DNA from: Spongiibacter pelagi
GTDB lineage: Bacteria > Pseudomonadota > Gammaproteobacteria > Pseudomonadales > Spongiibacteraceae
DNA length: 64,000 bases
Assembly: GCF_014705705.1 (NCBI RefSeq)
Contig: NZ_JACXLD010000001.1
Span: forward strand, 248,001-312,000
Reading direction: 5' to 3'
The translations under genes and the position numbers were made by a program. Below are positions 11,285 to 22,854 of this stretch, in pieces. Numbering within the stretch: position 1 is the first letter of the stretch; the number at the start of each line of letters is the position of its first letter. The notes under the pieces were generated by a model that worked only from the letters and a program-made list of their open reading frames with translations, had not been told where the DNA came from and made no database searches.

Positions 11285-11313
11285 GTTCAATCAGCCAACT
11301 CTAGGGATTCACA

Positions 11314-12153
11314 GTGGCAACCATATTCGCAATCACCAACCAGAAAGGCGGGGTCGGCAAAACCACGACGACGGTAAATTTGGCCGCCTCACTGGCTGCC
11401 ACTAAACGCCGTATCCTGTTAATTGATCTCGATCCCCAAGGCAATGCCACCATGGGCTGTGGCATAGATAAAAACAGTGTTGAGTTTTCAATCTACGATG
11501 TCTTGGTCGATGGCCGTGCGATAGCAGATACGGCTTTGCCCGCGCCGGATTCGGGTTTTGATGTATTGCCGGCCAATCAAGATTTAACCGCGGCCGAAGT
11601 GGAGCTAATCAACGAAATTGGCCGCGAGTTTCGTCTGCGCGAAGCGGTTGCCGCAGTGGCAGACAGCTATGACTACGTGCTGATTGATTGCCCGCCGTCT
11701 CTGAACATGCTTACGGTGAATGCGTTGGCGGCGGCCGATGGCGTTATTATTCCAATGCAGTGTGAATACTATGCGCTGGAAGGTTTAAGCGCCCTGCTTA
11801 ACACCATTAACCGCGTGACTCAGTTGATTAATCCAAAACTGCGGATTGAAGGCATTTTGCGCACCATGTTTGATGGTCGCAACAGCTTAACCAATCACGT
11901 AACCGATGAGTTGCGTACGCATTTTGGTAATGACCTTTACAGTACAGTTATCCCCAGAAATGTTCGTTTGGCAGAGGCACCAAGCCACGGTTTGCCAGTA
12001 TTGCATTACGATAAACAATCCAAAGGGGCGCTGGCTTATCTGGCGTTAGCAGGAGAATTACTGCGGCGCGAACGAGCTAGAACGGGAATAGACACACCCG
12101 TTTCTGGCGATGAATTAGAAACTGCGCAGGCAAGCGAAGAAATCAGCGATTAA
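11314..12153 (+). CDS. parA: Chromosome-partitioning ATPase ParA (Soj)
   Basis: ParA is a Walker-type ATPase that forms gradients on the nucleoid and moves ParB-parS complexes apart. The 279-residue protein carries the deviant Walker A (TNQKGGVGKTTTTVNLAASLA), the DLDPQGNATMGCG motif and the Walker B DYVLIDCPPSLNMLT. It has a polar C-terminal tail of about 20 residues beyond the usual core (roughly ERARTGIDTPVSGDELE onward). It uses a GTG start at 11314 after an AGGG-type ribosome site. It forms an operon with parB, 18 bases downstream. No parS 16-mer was recognised by eye nearby. Confidence 0.96.
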   Translation: MATIFAITNQKGGVGKTTTTVNLAASLAATKRRILLIDLDPQGNATMGCGIDKNSVEFSIYDVLVDGRAIADTALPAPDSGFDVLPANQDLTAAEVELINEIGREFRLREAVAAVADSYDYVLIDCPPSLNMLTVNALAAADGVIIPMQCEYYALEGLSALLNTINRVTQLINPKLRIEGILRTMFDGRNSLTNHVTDELRTHFGNDLYSTVIPRNVRLAEAPSHGLPVLHYDKQSKGALAYLALAGELLRRERARTGIDTPVSGDELETAQASEEISD

Positions 12154-12171
12154 AAGTAAGGCGACGAGTTC

Positions 12172-13110
12172 ATGGTAAAAAAACGGGGATTGGGCCGGGG
12201 ATTAGATGCGCTACTGGGCGCCAGTGCGGCACCAGTTGCAGTGGCTCCGCAGACCGAGCTTACATCGACGCCAAGCTCATTGGCTGCTGCGCCAACTCAT
12301 AGCGAAGGCGATGATAAAGGGCCAACAGATGGCAGCTTGCGCAATCTTCCCATAGAATTTTTGCAGCGCGGCAAATACCAGCCTCGGCGTGATATGCAGC
12401 AGCAGGGTTTGGAAGAACTGGCTGAGTCAATCCGATCCCAGGGCATTATGCAGCCGATTGTGGTTAGGCAAGTCAGTGCCGATCGCTATGAAATTATTGC
12501 CGGTGAACGCCGCTGGCGCGCCTCGCAACTGGCCGGTTTGGATACTGTACCCACGCTGATTCGTGAAGTGCCGGACGAAACCGCTGCGGCAATGGCCCTG
12601 ATTGAGAACTTACAGCGCGAAGACCTCAATCCCATGGAAGAATCACTGGCCATGGTGCGTTTACAGAAAGAATTTGAATTAACCCATGCCGAAATTGCCA
12701 GCCTAGTCGGCAAATCGCGCAGCACCATTACCAATTTAATGCGCCTTACCGCGCTGCGCGAAGACGTGCAGAAGCTGCTTGAAAATGGCGATATTGAAAT
12801 GGGCCACGCCCGCTGTTTATTGGGTTTGCCGTTGGAGCAACAATCCGCTGCCGCCGCTAGTGTGGTCAGCCGAGGCCTATCGGTGCGTCAAACCGAAGCC
12901 ATGGTGCGGCGCATGCTGGAGGAAGATAAATCCACTGCCAATGCGGTGCCCGCCAAACTCGATCCGGATATTAAGCAACTACAAGATCGCTTGTCAGATA
13001 CCTTGGGTGCAGCGGTACAAATTCAGCACAGTGCCAAAGGTAAGGGAAAATTGACGATCAACTACAGCAGTCTCGATGAGCTGGATGGCATCCTAAACCA
13101 TATTAAGTAG
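12172..13110 (+). CDS. parB: Chromosome-partitioning protein ParB (Spo0J)
   Basis: ParB binds parS sites and spreads as a CTP-dependent clamp to load ParA and SMC. The 312-residue protein begins with KKRGLGRGLDALLG, the ParA-contacting N-terminus. After a low-complexity linker comes the ParB/Srx domain, with QPRRDM, the GERRWRASQLAG motif (CTP pocket) and ENLQREDLNPMEE. The HTH region (LTHAEIASLVGKSRSTITNLMRL) and a C-terminal dimerisation domain follow. A 217-base gap to atpI, with its own promoter, ends the partition operon. Confidence 0.96.
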   Translation: MVKKRGLGRGLDALLGASAAPVAVAPQTELTSTPSSLAAAPTHSEGDDKGPTDGSLRNLPIEFLQRGKYQPRRDMQQQGLEELAESIRSQGIMQPIVVRQVSADRYEIIAGERRWRASQLAGLDTVPTLIREVPDETAAAMALIENLQREDLNPMEESLAMVRLQKEFELTHAEIASLVGKSRSTITNLMRLTALREDVQKLLENGDIEMGHARCLLGLPLEQQSAAAASVVSRGLSVRQTEAMVRRMLEEDKSTANAVPAKLDPDIKQLQDRLSDTLGAAVQIQHSAKGKGKLTINYSSLDELDGILNHIK

Positions 13111-13120
13111 ATGATATTGG

Positions 13121-13160
13121 GCCTGAACAAAAAATAGACACATAATGTAGTGGTTCAGGC
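13121..13160. repeat. Inverted repeat downstream of parB
   Basis: GCCTGAAC at 13121-13128 pairs perfectly with GTTCAGGC at 13153-13160 across a 24-base AT-rich loop, 10 bases after the parB stop. It could be an mRNA 3'-end stem-loop or a protein-binding site. No T-tract follows, so it is not a standard intrinsic terminator. The rest of the gap up to 13248 shows no gene. Confidence 0.45.
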
Positions 13161-13248
13161 GAAATACAATGACCAGAAACGGTCTGAATTTGTTGCTAAC
13201 TGACGGAAAATTCACACGATTGTTCGACTTAAGTCCAAACGATATTAG

Positions 13249-13277
13249 TTGATACTCCGTTATTGGCATCCTATAAT
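13249..13277 (+). promoter_or_regulatory. Sigma-70 promoter of the ATP synthase operon
   Basis: TTGATA (13249-13254) and a perfect TATAAT (13272-13277) are separated by exactly 17 bases, in the gap between parB and atpI. This is the best sigma-70 match seen in the window. It gives a leader of about 45 bases before atpI, fitting strong constitutive transcription of the atp operon. Confidence 0.8.
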
Positions 13278-13327
13278 TCGCCCCGTTTTTTTGACAAGTA
13301 CAGAACCGGTCGGGACGGGCCATTTGG

Positions 13328-13732
13328 ATGACAAGCCCAATGCGAAGGCCTAGAACAGCCCTCGATAATATCCGTCCACCGCTGACAAAAGTTTATTTAT
13401 TACAAAGTCTGATCTTGTTATTGGCCAGTGCCATAGTGGTCCCCTTTGATAGCGTCTCTGCGTATTCGCTATTGATTGGAGGAATGATTTCCGTTGTGTC
13501 CAATGCCTATTTTGCGCGCCAGGTATTCAAATACGCCGGCGCGCTTCGCGCGCGCGAAGTAGAGCGCGGCTTTTACAAGGGTGAAGCGGGAAAATTTGTT
13601 GCGGTGATGTGTTTTTTTGCCGTCACCTTTGCACTGGTAAAACCGATTAATGTGATGGTGTTGTTTGCAGCGTATTTGCTCACAACACTACTGAATACAG
13701 GGCTGCTTGCCGGTACTAAACGCAAGAGCTAA
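13328..13732 (+). CDS. atpI: ATP synthase subunit I (AtpI-like membrane protein)
   Basis: AtpI is a small membrane protein at the head of atp operons, thought to help assemble the c-ring; it is not required for catalysis. The 134-residue protein has four hydrophobic segments (LLQSLILLLASAIVV, SLLIGGMISVVSNAYFA, FVAVMCFFAVTFALV, VMVLFAAYLLTTLLNTGLL) and a conserved FYKGEAGKFV stretch before TM3. It starts at ATG 13328, about 50 bases after the promoter -10 element, with 32 bases to atpB. Confidence 0.88.
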   Translation: MTSPMRRPRTALDNIRPPLTKVYLLQSLILLLASAIVVPFDSVSAYSLLIGGMISVVSNAYFARQVFKYAGALRAREVERGFYKGEAGKFVAVMCFFAVTFALVKPINVMVLFAAYLLTTLLNTGLLAGTKRKS

Positions 13733-13761
13733 CAGAATTCAAAGTATTTTTTAGAGAGTAA

Positions 13762-14700
<939 letters not shown>

Positions 14701-14749
14701 TCTAACTGTTTGAAAACGAGTTTTAAACAACATTACTTTTTAACTTTAA

Positions 14750-15004
<255 letters not shown>

Positions 15005-15059
15005 CTCCAACCGGTTTTGGTAACAACACTTACAGTAAACACATAGCAGAGGTATCGGC

Positions 15060-15530
15060 GTGAATATTAATCTCACACTGATTGGACAATCGATTACCTT
15101 TCTGTTCTTCGTATGGTTCTGCCACGCTTTCGTATGGAAAGCGATTCGCGGCGCCATGGAAGAGCGTGAAAAGCAAATTGCAGACGGTCTGGATGCCGCT
15201 GATCGCGCAGGTCGCGATCTGGAACTGGCACAGGAAAAAGCCGGCAAGCAATTGCGCGAGGCCAAGGCTGAGGCCGCATCGATTATCGACGCCGCAAACA
15301 AGCGCGCCAATCAAATTGTAGAAGAAGCCAAAGACGCCGCCCGCCAAGAGGGTGACCGGCTGAAAGCCGCCGCCCAGGCCGAAGTGGAGCAAGAAATGAA
15401 CCGTGCTAAAGAAGCACTGCGTTCTAAAGTTGCCACACTGGCTCTGGCAGGTGCAGAGAAAGTTCTCGAAGCGTCAATCGATGAGTCTGCTCACAAAGAC
15501 ATGCTCGACAAGCTGGCTGCAAGCCTGTAA
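15060..15530 (+). CDS. atpF: F0F1 ATP synthase subunit b
   Basis: Subunit b forms the peripheral stalk linking F0 to F1. The 156-residue protein begins [21 protein letters not shown], the usual single membrane helix, followed by a long charged helical domain rich in Ala, Glu, Lys and Arg. This is the expected coiled-coil dimer. A GTG start at 15060 is used, and it places the membrane helix at the normal position. The length matches the E. coli subunit (156). Confidence 0.96.
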   Translation: MNINLTLIGQSITFLFFVWFCHAFVWKAIRGAMEEREKQIADGLDAADRAGRDLELAQEKAGKQLREAKAEAASIIDAANKRANQIVEEAKDAARQEGDRLKAAAQAEVEQEMNRAKEALRSKVATLALAGAEKVLEASIDESAHKDMLDKLAASL

Positions 15531-15541
15531 GCGAGGAAATC

Positions 15542-16078
15542 ATGGCTGAATTGAGCACAATGGCTAGACCCTACGCCAAGGCGGCTTTCGAGCACGCCCT
15601 GGCGTCGTCGGCCTTGGCAGAATGGTCAACCATGCTGAAAACCGCCTCGGCGGTTGCCAGCGATGTACGCGTTGCCAAAATGCTGAGCAACCCGGCGCTA
15701 ACATCGGAACAACAGGCTGAGTCCTTTGTTGCGGTTTGTGGCGACGAGTTAAATGCCGGTGGCAAAAACTTTATCAAAATTCTCTCAGACAATAAGCGCC
15801 TGGCACTGCTGCCAATGATTAGTGAGCTGTTCGATGCCCACAAATCACAGCAGGAAAAAACAGTTGATGTAGAACTGACCACGGCCTTTGCTCTGGATGC
15901 CAGTGCGGAAGCGAATTTGGCAGAGGTTTTGAGCAAAAAACTGGAACGTCAGGTCAAGGTAAGCAGTAGCGTGGACAAGAGTCTGCTAGGTGGAGTGCTG
16001 GTTCGTGCCGGCGACCTAGTAATTGATGGTTCAGTACGGGCTCGCTTGGCGAAACTTGCCGAAGCGGTAGCTTCTTAA
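15542..16078 (+). CDS. atpH: F0F1 ATP synthase subunit delta
   Basis: Subunit delta caps the F1 head and binds the b-stalk. The 178-residue protein starts MAELSTMARPYAKAAFEHAL, the conserved N-terminal helical domain. It ends with the C-terminal signature DKSLLGGVLVRAGDLVIDGSVRARLAKL. It lies 11 bases after atpF, behind a GCGAGGA ribosome site (15531-15537). Confidence 0.96.
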   Translation: MAELSTMARPYAKAAFEHALASSALAEWSTMLKTASAVASDVRVAKMLSNPALTSEQQAESFVAVCGDELNAGGKNFIKILSDNKRLALLPMISELFDAHKSQQEKTVDVELTTAFALDASAEANLAEVLSKKLERQVKVSSSVDKSLLGGVLVRAGDLVIDGSVRARLAKLAEAVAS

Positions 16079-16123
16079 ACTTATAAACCTGAGCGTTTAA
16101 AAAATAGGATTGAGGAACAGAGC

Positions 16124-17668
16124 ATGCAGCAACTGAATCCCTCCGAGATTAGCGATATTATCAAGCAGCGCATCGACTCTCTCGATGTATCTGCCCAAGC
16201 CCAAAACGAGGGCACTATCGTCTCGGTATCTGATGGTATCGTACGTATCCACGGCCTGACCGATGTTATGTACGGTGAAATGATCGAGTTCGAAGGCGGC
16301 CGTTTCGGCATGGCATTGAACTTGGAGCGCGACTCCGTCGGTGCGGTTGTACTGGGCGACTACTTCGGCATCGCCGAAGGTCAAACCTGTAAATGTACCG
16401 GCCGTATCCTTGAAGTTCCGGTTGGTCCAGAACTGCAAGGTCGTGTAATCGACGCACTGGGTAACCCCATTGATGGTAAAGGCCCAATCGACGCCAAACT
16501 GACCGATGCAATTGAAAAAGTTGCACCCGGTGTAATCTGGCGTAAGTCGGTTGACCAACCAGTACAAATTGGTTTGAAAGCGGTTGACGCGATGGTGCCA
16601 ATAGGTCGCGGTCAACGCGAACTGATTATCGGTGACCGTCAGATCGGTAAGACTGCAGTCGCAGTTGACGCCATCATCAACCAAAAAGACTCCGGCATTA
16701 AGTGTGTATACGTTGCCGTTGGTCAAAAAGCCTCTTCTATTGCTGCCGTTGTGCGCAAACTGGAAGAGCACGGTGCAATGGATCACACCATCATCGTAGC
16801 CGCGACCGCATCTGACCCAGCGTCAATGCAATTCATCGCGCCATTCACTGGCTGTACTATCGGTGAATACTACCGCGACCGTGGTGAAGATGCCCTGATC
16901 ATCTATGACGACCTGACCAAGCAAGCTTGGGCTTACCGTCAAATCTCCCTGTTGCTGCGCCGCCCACCAGGCCGTGAAGCTTACCCAGGGGACGTTTTCT
17001 ACCTCCACTCTCGTCTGCTTGAGCGTGCTGCTCGCGTATCTGAAGAGTACGTAGAAAAATTCACCAATGGTGAAGTGAAAGGCAAAACCGGTTCTTTGAC
17101 CGCACTGCCAATCATTGAAACCCAAGCGGGTGACGTATCTGCATTCGTACCAACCAACGTAATTTCGATTACTGACGGTCAGATCTTCCTTGAGACTGAC
17201 ATGTTCAACGCGGGTATTCGCCCAGCAATGAACGCCGGTATTTCGGTATCTCGTGTAGGTGGTTCTGCGCAGACTAAAGTTATCAAGAAGCTGTCTGGCG
17301 GTATCCGTACTGCGCTGGCGCAGTACCGCGAACTGGCGGCGTTCTCGCAGTTTGCTTCTGACCTGGATGAAGCCACTAAGGCTCAGCTGGCTCAGGGTGA
17401 GCGCGTTACCGAGCTGATGAAACAGAAACAGTACAGCCCATTGAATATCGCCGATATGGCCTTGTCTCTGTACTGTGCTAACGAAGGTTATCTGAAAGAT
17501 ATCGACGTTGCTAAAGTTCTGGATTTTGAATCAGCCCTGCAATCATTTGCCCACGCTGAATACAGCGCGGTAATGAAAGAGATCGCAGATTCAGGTAACT
17601 GGAACGATGAACTGGAAGGCAAGTTCAAAGAACTGGTCGAGAAGTTCAAGTCAACCCAGACTTGGTAA
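16124..17668 (+). CDS. atpA: F0F1 ATP synthase subunit alpha
   Basis: Subunit alpha is the non-catalytic nucleotide-binding subunit of F1. The 514-residue protein carries the P-loop [13 protein letters not shown], the [16 protein letters not shown] Walker B region, the [24 protein letters not shown] signature with the arginine finger nearby ([12 protein letters not shown]), and the C-terminal helical domain. Codon choice is strongly biased, as expected for a highly expressed gene, and this creates long spurious antisense reading frames. Confidence 0.98.
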   Translation: MQQLNPSEISDIIKQRIDSLDVSAQAQNEGTIVSVSDGIVRIHGLTDVMYGEMIEFEGGRFGMALNLERDSVGAVVLGDYFGIAEGQTCKCTGRILEVPVGPELQGRVIDALGNPIDGKGPIDAKLTDAIEKVAPGVIWRKSVDQPVQIGLKAVDAMVPIGRGQRELIIGDRQIGKTAVAVDAIINQKDSGIKCVYVAVGQKASSIAAVVRKLEEHGAMDHTIIVAATASDPASMQFIAPFTGCTIGEYYRDRGEDALIIYDDLTKQAWAYRQISLLLRRPPGREAYPGDVFYLHSRLLERAARVSEEYVEKFTNGEVKGKTGSLTALPIIETQAGDVSAFVPTNVISITDGQIFLETDMFNAGIRPAMNAGISVSRVGGSAQTKVIKKLSGGIRTALAQYRELAAFSQFASDLDEATKAQLAQGERVTELMKQKQYSPLNIADMALSLYCANEGYLKDIDVAKVLDFESALQSFAHAEYSAVMKEIADSGNWNDELEGKFKELVEKFKSTQTW

Positions 17669-17676
17669 GACGGATG

Positions 17677-17707
17677 AAGCGGCATTAGTTTTTAATTAAT
17701 GCCGCTT
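17677..17707 (+). other. Stem-loop in the atpA-atpG gap
   Basis: AAGCGGCATTA (17677-17687) and TAATGCCGCTT (17697-17707) are perfect 11-base complements around a 9-base AT-rich loop, inside the 60-base gap between atpA and atpG. No T-run follows, so it is not a normal intrinsic terminator. It may protect or process the mRNA and adjust relative subunit amounts. The effect is inferred; the structure is read directly. Confidence 0.65.
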
Positions 17708-17728
17708 TACTGCTTGAGGATGATTTAA

Positions 17729-18592
17729 ATGGCAGGTGCAAAAGAAATACGCACCCAAATTTCCAGCATCAAGAGCACGCAGAAAATTACTAGCGCCATG
17801 GAAATGGTGGCCGCCAGTAAAATGCGTAAAGCTCAAGATCGCATGGAAGTGGGTAAACCCTATGCTCAGCGCATGCGCGCTGTGGTAGGGCACATCGCAA
17901 ACGCCAATCCAGAATACCGTCACCAGTACATGGAGCAACGCGACGTTAAGCGCGTGGCATTCGTGATTGTTTCTACTGACCGCGGACTGTGTGGTGGCTT
18001 GAACACCAACCTGTTCAAGGCGGCCATTCGCTCTATGAAGTCTTGGAGCGATCAAGGTGTTGACGTTGATCTTTGTCTGGTCGGTGCTAAGGCCGGCAGC
18101 TTCTTCCGCAACTTTGGCGGTAATGTTGTTGCTGCAGTACGCGACATGGGCGAAGCCCCAACCGTTGGCGACCTGATCGGTAGTGTTAAGACTGTGCTGG
18201 ACGCTTACAGCGAAGGTCGTATCGATCGTTTGTTCTTGGTCGGTAACGAGTTTGTTAACACCATGACGCAAACACCTTTCGTTCGTCAGCTGCTGCCACT
18301 GGAAGCAGAGGAAGACGAAAGCCTGAAGCATCACTGGGACTACATTTACGAACCCAATCCAGAAGAGTTGTTGGAAGGTTTGTTAACGCGTTATGTAGAG
18401 TCTCAGGTGTATCAGACGGTTGTTGAAAATGGTGCTTGTGAACAAGCGGCACGAATGATCGCGATGAAGAACGCCACCGATAACGCTGGTGATCTGATTG
18501 ATGGACTACAGCTGATTTACAACAAGGCCCGCCAGGCAGCAATTACCCAAGAGCTGTCAGAAATCGTGGGCGGTGCAGCGGCTGTATCTTAA
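17729..18592 (+). CDS. atpG: F0F1 ATP synthase subunit gamma
   Basis: Gamma is the central rotor shaft of F1. The 287-residue protein begins [20 protein letters not shown] and continues with the conserved [15 protein letters not shown]. It has the [11 protein letters not shown] motif in the middle and ends with the C-terminal helix [20 protein letters not shown] then [21 protein letters not shown]. The size is normal for the family. Confidence 0.97.
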   Translation: MAGAKEIRTQISSIKSTQKITSAMEMVAASKMRKAQDRMEVGKPYAQRMRAVVGHIANANPEYRHQYMEQRDVKRVAFVIVSTDRGLCGGLNTNLFKAAIRSMKSWSDQGVDVDLCLVGAKAGSFFRNFGGNVVAAVRDMGEAPTVGDLIGSVKTVLDAYSEGRIDRLFLVGNEFVNTMTQTPFVRQLLPLEAEEDESLKHHWDYIYEPNPEELLEGLLTRYVESQVYQTVVENGACEQAARMIAMKNATDNAGDLIDGLQLIYNKARQAAITQELSEIVGGAAAVS

Positions 18593-18626
18593 GACAGCGT
18601 GACGGATTTTGAATTTTAAGGTTTAA

Positions 18627-20036
<1,410 letters not shown>

Positions 20037-20075
20037 GCTCGGTCTCCGAGCTTATCAGCCTTAGAGGCTAACTAT

Positions 20076-20501
20076 ATGTCTATGACAATTCACTGTGACA
20101 TCGTAAGTGCCGAAGCAGAGATCTTCTCTGGTCGCGCCAAGCTGGTTGTTGCCAATGGCATTCAGGGTGACCTGGGTGTGACCTACGGTCACGCGCCATT
20201 GCTGACTTCACTTGAGCCCGGCCCGGTACGTGTTGTGATGGACGGTGGCGAAGAGCAGATCTATTACGTATCTGGCGGTTTTCTGGAAGTTCAGCCCAAT
20301 GTGGTGAGCATTCTGGCAGACACGGCTCTACGTGCAGATGATCTGGATGAAGCCGCTGCTCTGGAAGCACAGAAAGAAGCCCAACAGGCCATGTTGAATC
20401 AAAGTGGTGAAGTCGATTACGGCCGCGCGGCCGCACAATTGGCTGCTGCCACCGCACAGCTGCGCACCCTGCAGCAGATTCGCAAGACGATGGGCAAATA
20501 A
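20076..20501 (+). CDS. atpC: F0F1 ATP synthase subunit epsilon
   Basis: Epsilon binds gamma and inhibits the reverse (ATPase) reaction. The 141-residue protein has the N-terminal beta-sandwich ([60 protein letters not shown]) and a C-terminal two-helix tail ([14 protein letters not shown] and [14 protein letters not shown]). It is the last gene of the operon, followed by an intrinsic terminator. Confidence 0.96.
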   Translation: MSMTIHCDIVSAEAEIFSGRAKLVVANGIQGDLGVTYGHAPLLTSLEPGPVRVVMDGGEEQIYYVSGGFLEVQPNVVSILADTALRADDLDEAAALEAQKEAQQAMLNQSGEVDYGRAAAQLAAATAQLRTLQQIRKTMGK

Positions 20502-20532
20502 TCGGATTAGAATATTTCTGTTCGGTTTGACG

Positions 20533-20557
20533 AAGGCAGCATTAAGCTGCCTTTTTT
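20533..20557 (+). terminator. Intrinsic terminator of the atp operon
   Basis: AAGGCAGC (20533-20540) pairs with GCTGCCTT (20546-20553) around the loop ATTAA and runs into TTTTTT. It lies 32 bases after atpC. The convergent SDR gene ends only 16 bases further on. Confidence 0.88.
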
Positions 20558-20572
20558 ATGTCTGGGATTTAC

Positions 20573-21334
20573 TCAGAGCCGCAGGCCGCCATCTAATTCA
20601 ATGATCCGTCCCGAGTAATAGTCGTTTTCGAAAATATAGCGGGCGGAATGGGCAATCTCTTCTACCTGACCCATGCGGCGCAAGGGAATACGCTGAGTCA
20701 TACGCTCAAGGGCTTCCGGTTTCATCTGCGCGACCATATCGGTCATGATAAAACCGGGGGCAATAGCGGCGCAGCGAATGCCATAACGCGCTAATTCATT
20801 CGCCCACGTTACTGCCATTGCCGCGACACCGGCTTTAGCCGCAGAGTAGTTTGTTTGGCCGGTATTGCCCGCCTTGGCAATGCTTGAAATATTAATGATC
20901 ACACCGGGATTACCGGCCTTAATCATTTGTTCCGCCGCCGCGCGACCACACAGAAAAACCCCGGTCAGATTGACGTCAATGACAGATTGCCACTGGGATA
21001 AGCTCATTCGGTCGACAATTTCCTTGTTTTTTACCTTAATCAACATCCCGTCGCGTAAAATACCGGCATTGTTAATTAAGCCGTCCAACTGGCCATGATT
21101 TTCTACTATGGTGCTAAAGCAATGGTCCACTTGTTCTTCATTGGCGACATTGCAGGTATAGGCCTGAGCGGCAATCCCTAAAGATTTAAGGCGATCAACC
21201 GCGTCATTTAATTGCTCTGGATTTAAATCAATGAGCAGGGGAATAGCACCGGCCTCGCCGAGATGTTTTGCCATTGCAAAACCTAAACCGCGAGCGGCGC
21301 CAGTGATGGCAATTTTTTTATTGTGGAGATTCAT
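20573..21334 (-). CDS. SDR-family oxidoreductase (FabG-like)
   Basis: This is a classical short-chain dehydrogenase/reductase of 253 residues, closest in style to 3-oxoacyl-ACP or acetoacetyl-CoA reductases. It has the NAD(P)-binding TGAARGLG, the NNAGILRDGM motif, the catalytic Ser of INISSIAKAG and the YSAAK catalytic pair, then PGFIMTDM. I chose the Met at 21334 (MNLHNKKIAITG) because it places the Rossmann glycines about ten residues from the start. The frame is open to a Met at 21376. A thiolase gene lies 3.4 kb away, so a role in acyl-CoA or PHA metabolism is possible but not shown. Confidence 0.88.
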   Translation of the reverse strand: MNLHNKKIAITGAARGLGFAMAKHLGEAGAIPLLIDLNPEQLNDAVDRLKSLGIAAQAYTCNVANEEQVDHCFSTIVENHGQLDGLINNAGILRDGMLIKVKNKEIVDRMSLSQWQSVIDVNLTGVFLCGRAAAEQMIKAGNPGVIINISSIAKAGNTGQTNYSAAKAGVAAMAVTWANELARYGIRCAAIAPGFIMTDMVAQMKPEALERMTQRIPLRRMGQVEEIAHSARYIFENDYYSGRIIELDGGLRL

Positions 21335-21438
21335 ACGGGTCTCTATGTGGTTGTTAGCAATGCCATTGTTTACCATTGCAGTACAAGTTAAAAGTCATTC
21401 AATATGTCATCGTATTTAAGAGAAAATAAGAGGTAGGA

Positions 21439-22806
21439 GTGAAACTCGACGTTGTTATTCTTGCGGCCGGAAAAGGCACTCGCATGAATTCGGATTTGCC
21501 AAAAGTGCTACACCGACTAGCAAATAAACCCATGCTGGGCTGGGTAGTTAATGCTGCAGAATCTCTGGCTCCAGAAAATACTCATGTGGTGATTGGTCAC
21601 GGCGCCGAGCAAGTAAAGTCTCTTTTTGAAGGCAGCAAGCTTTCTTGGGTTTTGCAGGAGCATCAGCGAGGAACAGGTCATGCTGTGGCGCAAGCATTGC
21701 CTCATATTGCGGATGATGCTGTTGTCTTGATTACTTACGGTGATGTGCCGCTGGTTAAAGCCGAAACGCTACAGGCGATGGTCGAGCAAGTGGATAATCA
21801 GACGATGTCACTGCTCACCGTAAACCTGCCAAACCCACAGGGTTATGGTCGAATTGTTCGCGATGCAGAAAATGCAGTTATCGCCATTGTTGAGCAAAAA
21901 GATGCCAGTGACGCTCAGCGTGAAATCAAGGAAGTGAACACCGGCATTATGGCGGTGTCTGCCAGCTTGCTAAAAAATTGCCTACCAAAACTTTCCAGTG
22001 ATAATGCCCAGGGCGAGTATTACCTTACCGATATTATCGCCATGGCTGTTGAACAAGGTGTCGCGGTCAAAACTCTGCAACCAGAAAACCTGTACGAGGT
22101 TGAGGGCGTCAACAATAAGCTCCAGTTGCAAAAACTAGAGCGCGAGTTACAGCGCGTACAAGCGGAAAAATTGCTCGAGGCTGGTGTCGGTCTGGCCGAT
22201 GCGGCAAGACTGGATATTCGCGGTGAATTAAAAACTGGTCGCGATGTCTTTATCGATGTCAACTGTGTGTTTGAAGGCGATGTGGTGCTGGGCGATGGCG
22301 TTCACATTGGGCCTAACTGTGTGATTAGTGATAGCCGCATAGCGGCCGGTGCGGTTATTAAAACCAATTCAGTGTTGGAAAATGCGGTTGTTGGCGAAAA
22401 CTGCAATATCGGCCCCTTTGCTCGTTTGCGGCCTGGTACGGTTTTGGCGGCAGATGCCAGAATCGGTAACTTCGTTGAAACTAAAAACGCGCAAATTGGA
22501 CTTGGCAGCAAGGTCAATCACCTGAGTTATATCGGCGATGCGGTGATTGGTGAGCAGGCAAATATTGGTGCGGGCACCATCACCTGTAACTACGATGGGG
22601 TGAATAAATTCAAGACCGAAATTGGCGATCGGGCCTTTATCGGATCAAACAGCTCACTGGTTGCTCCAGTGGTTATCGGCAAAGATGCCACTGTCGGTGC
22701 GGGGTCAGCACTTACTGGCAATGTTGAAGATGGCGAGCTGGCAGTTGCGCGGGGTCGTCAGCGCAATATAAGTGGTTGGCAACGTCCAGAGAAAAAAACT
22801 AGATAA
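21439..22806 (+). CDS. glmU: Bifunctional UDP-N-acetylglucosamine diphosphorylase / glucosamine-1-phosphate N-acetyltransferase GlmU
   Basis: GlmU makes UDP-GlcNAc for peptidoglycan and LPS. The 455-residue protein has the N-terminal uridyltransferase domain (LAAGKGTRMNSDLPKVLH, then YGDVPL) and a C-terminal left-handed beta-helix acetyltransferase domain with hexapeptide repeats (DGVHIGPNCVISDSRIAAGA, and GEQANIGAGTITCNYDGVNK). The GTG start at 21439 has a good AGGTAGGAG site just upstream. It is followed by glmS, as in many Gammaproteobacteria, so consecutive steps of the pathway are linked. Confidence 0.97.
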   Translation: MKLDVVILAAGKGTRMNSDLPKVLHRLANKPMLGWVVNAAESLAPENTHVVIGHGAEQVKSLFEGSKLSWVLQEHQRGTGHAVAQALPHIADDAVVLITYGDVPLVKAETLQAMVEQVDNQTMSLLTVNLPNPQGYGRIVRDAENAVIAIVEQKDASDAQREIKEVNTGIMAVSASLLKNCLPKLSSDNAQGEYYLTDIIAMAVEQGVAVKTLQPENLYEVEGVNNKLQLQKLERELQRVQAEKLLEAGVGLADAARLDIRGELKTGRDVFIDVNCVFEGDVVLGDGVHIGPNCVISDSRIAAGAVIKTNSVLENAVVGENCNIGPFARLRPGTVLAADARIGNFVETKNAQIGLGSKVNHLSYIGDAVIGEQANIGAGTITCNYDGVNKFKTEIGDRAFIGSNSSLVAPVVIGKDATVGAGSALTGNVEDGELAVARGRQRNISGWQRPEKKTR

Positions 22807-22854
22807 GATAATTAGCCGATAAAAAGCTTAAATTTGTCGGCGAGGGAAGTGTAT

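Noticed and set aside
10657-13327. parS site near parAB
   Set aside because: No TGTTTCACGTGAAACA-like 16-mer was recognised by eye in the window; a computed search could still find a degenerate one.
22807-22854. Riboswitch or glmS ribozyme before glmS
   Set aside because: Only 48 bases are available, and the element is not known from Gammaproteobacteria.
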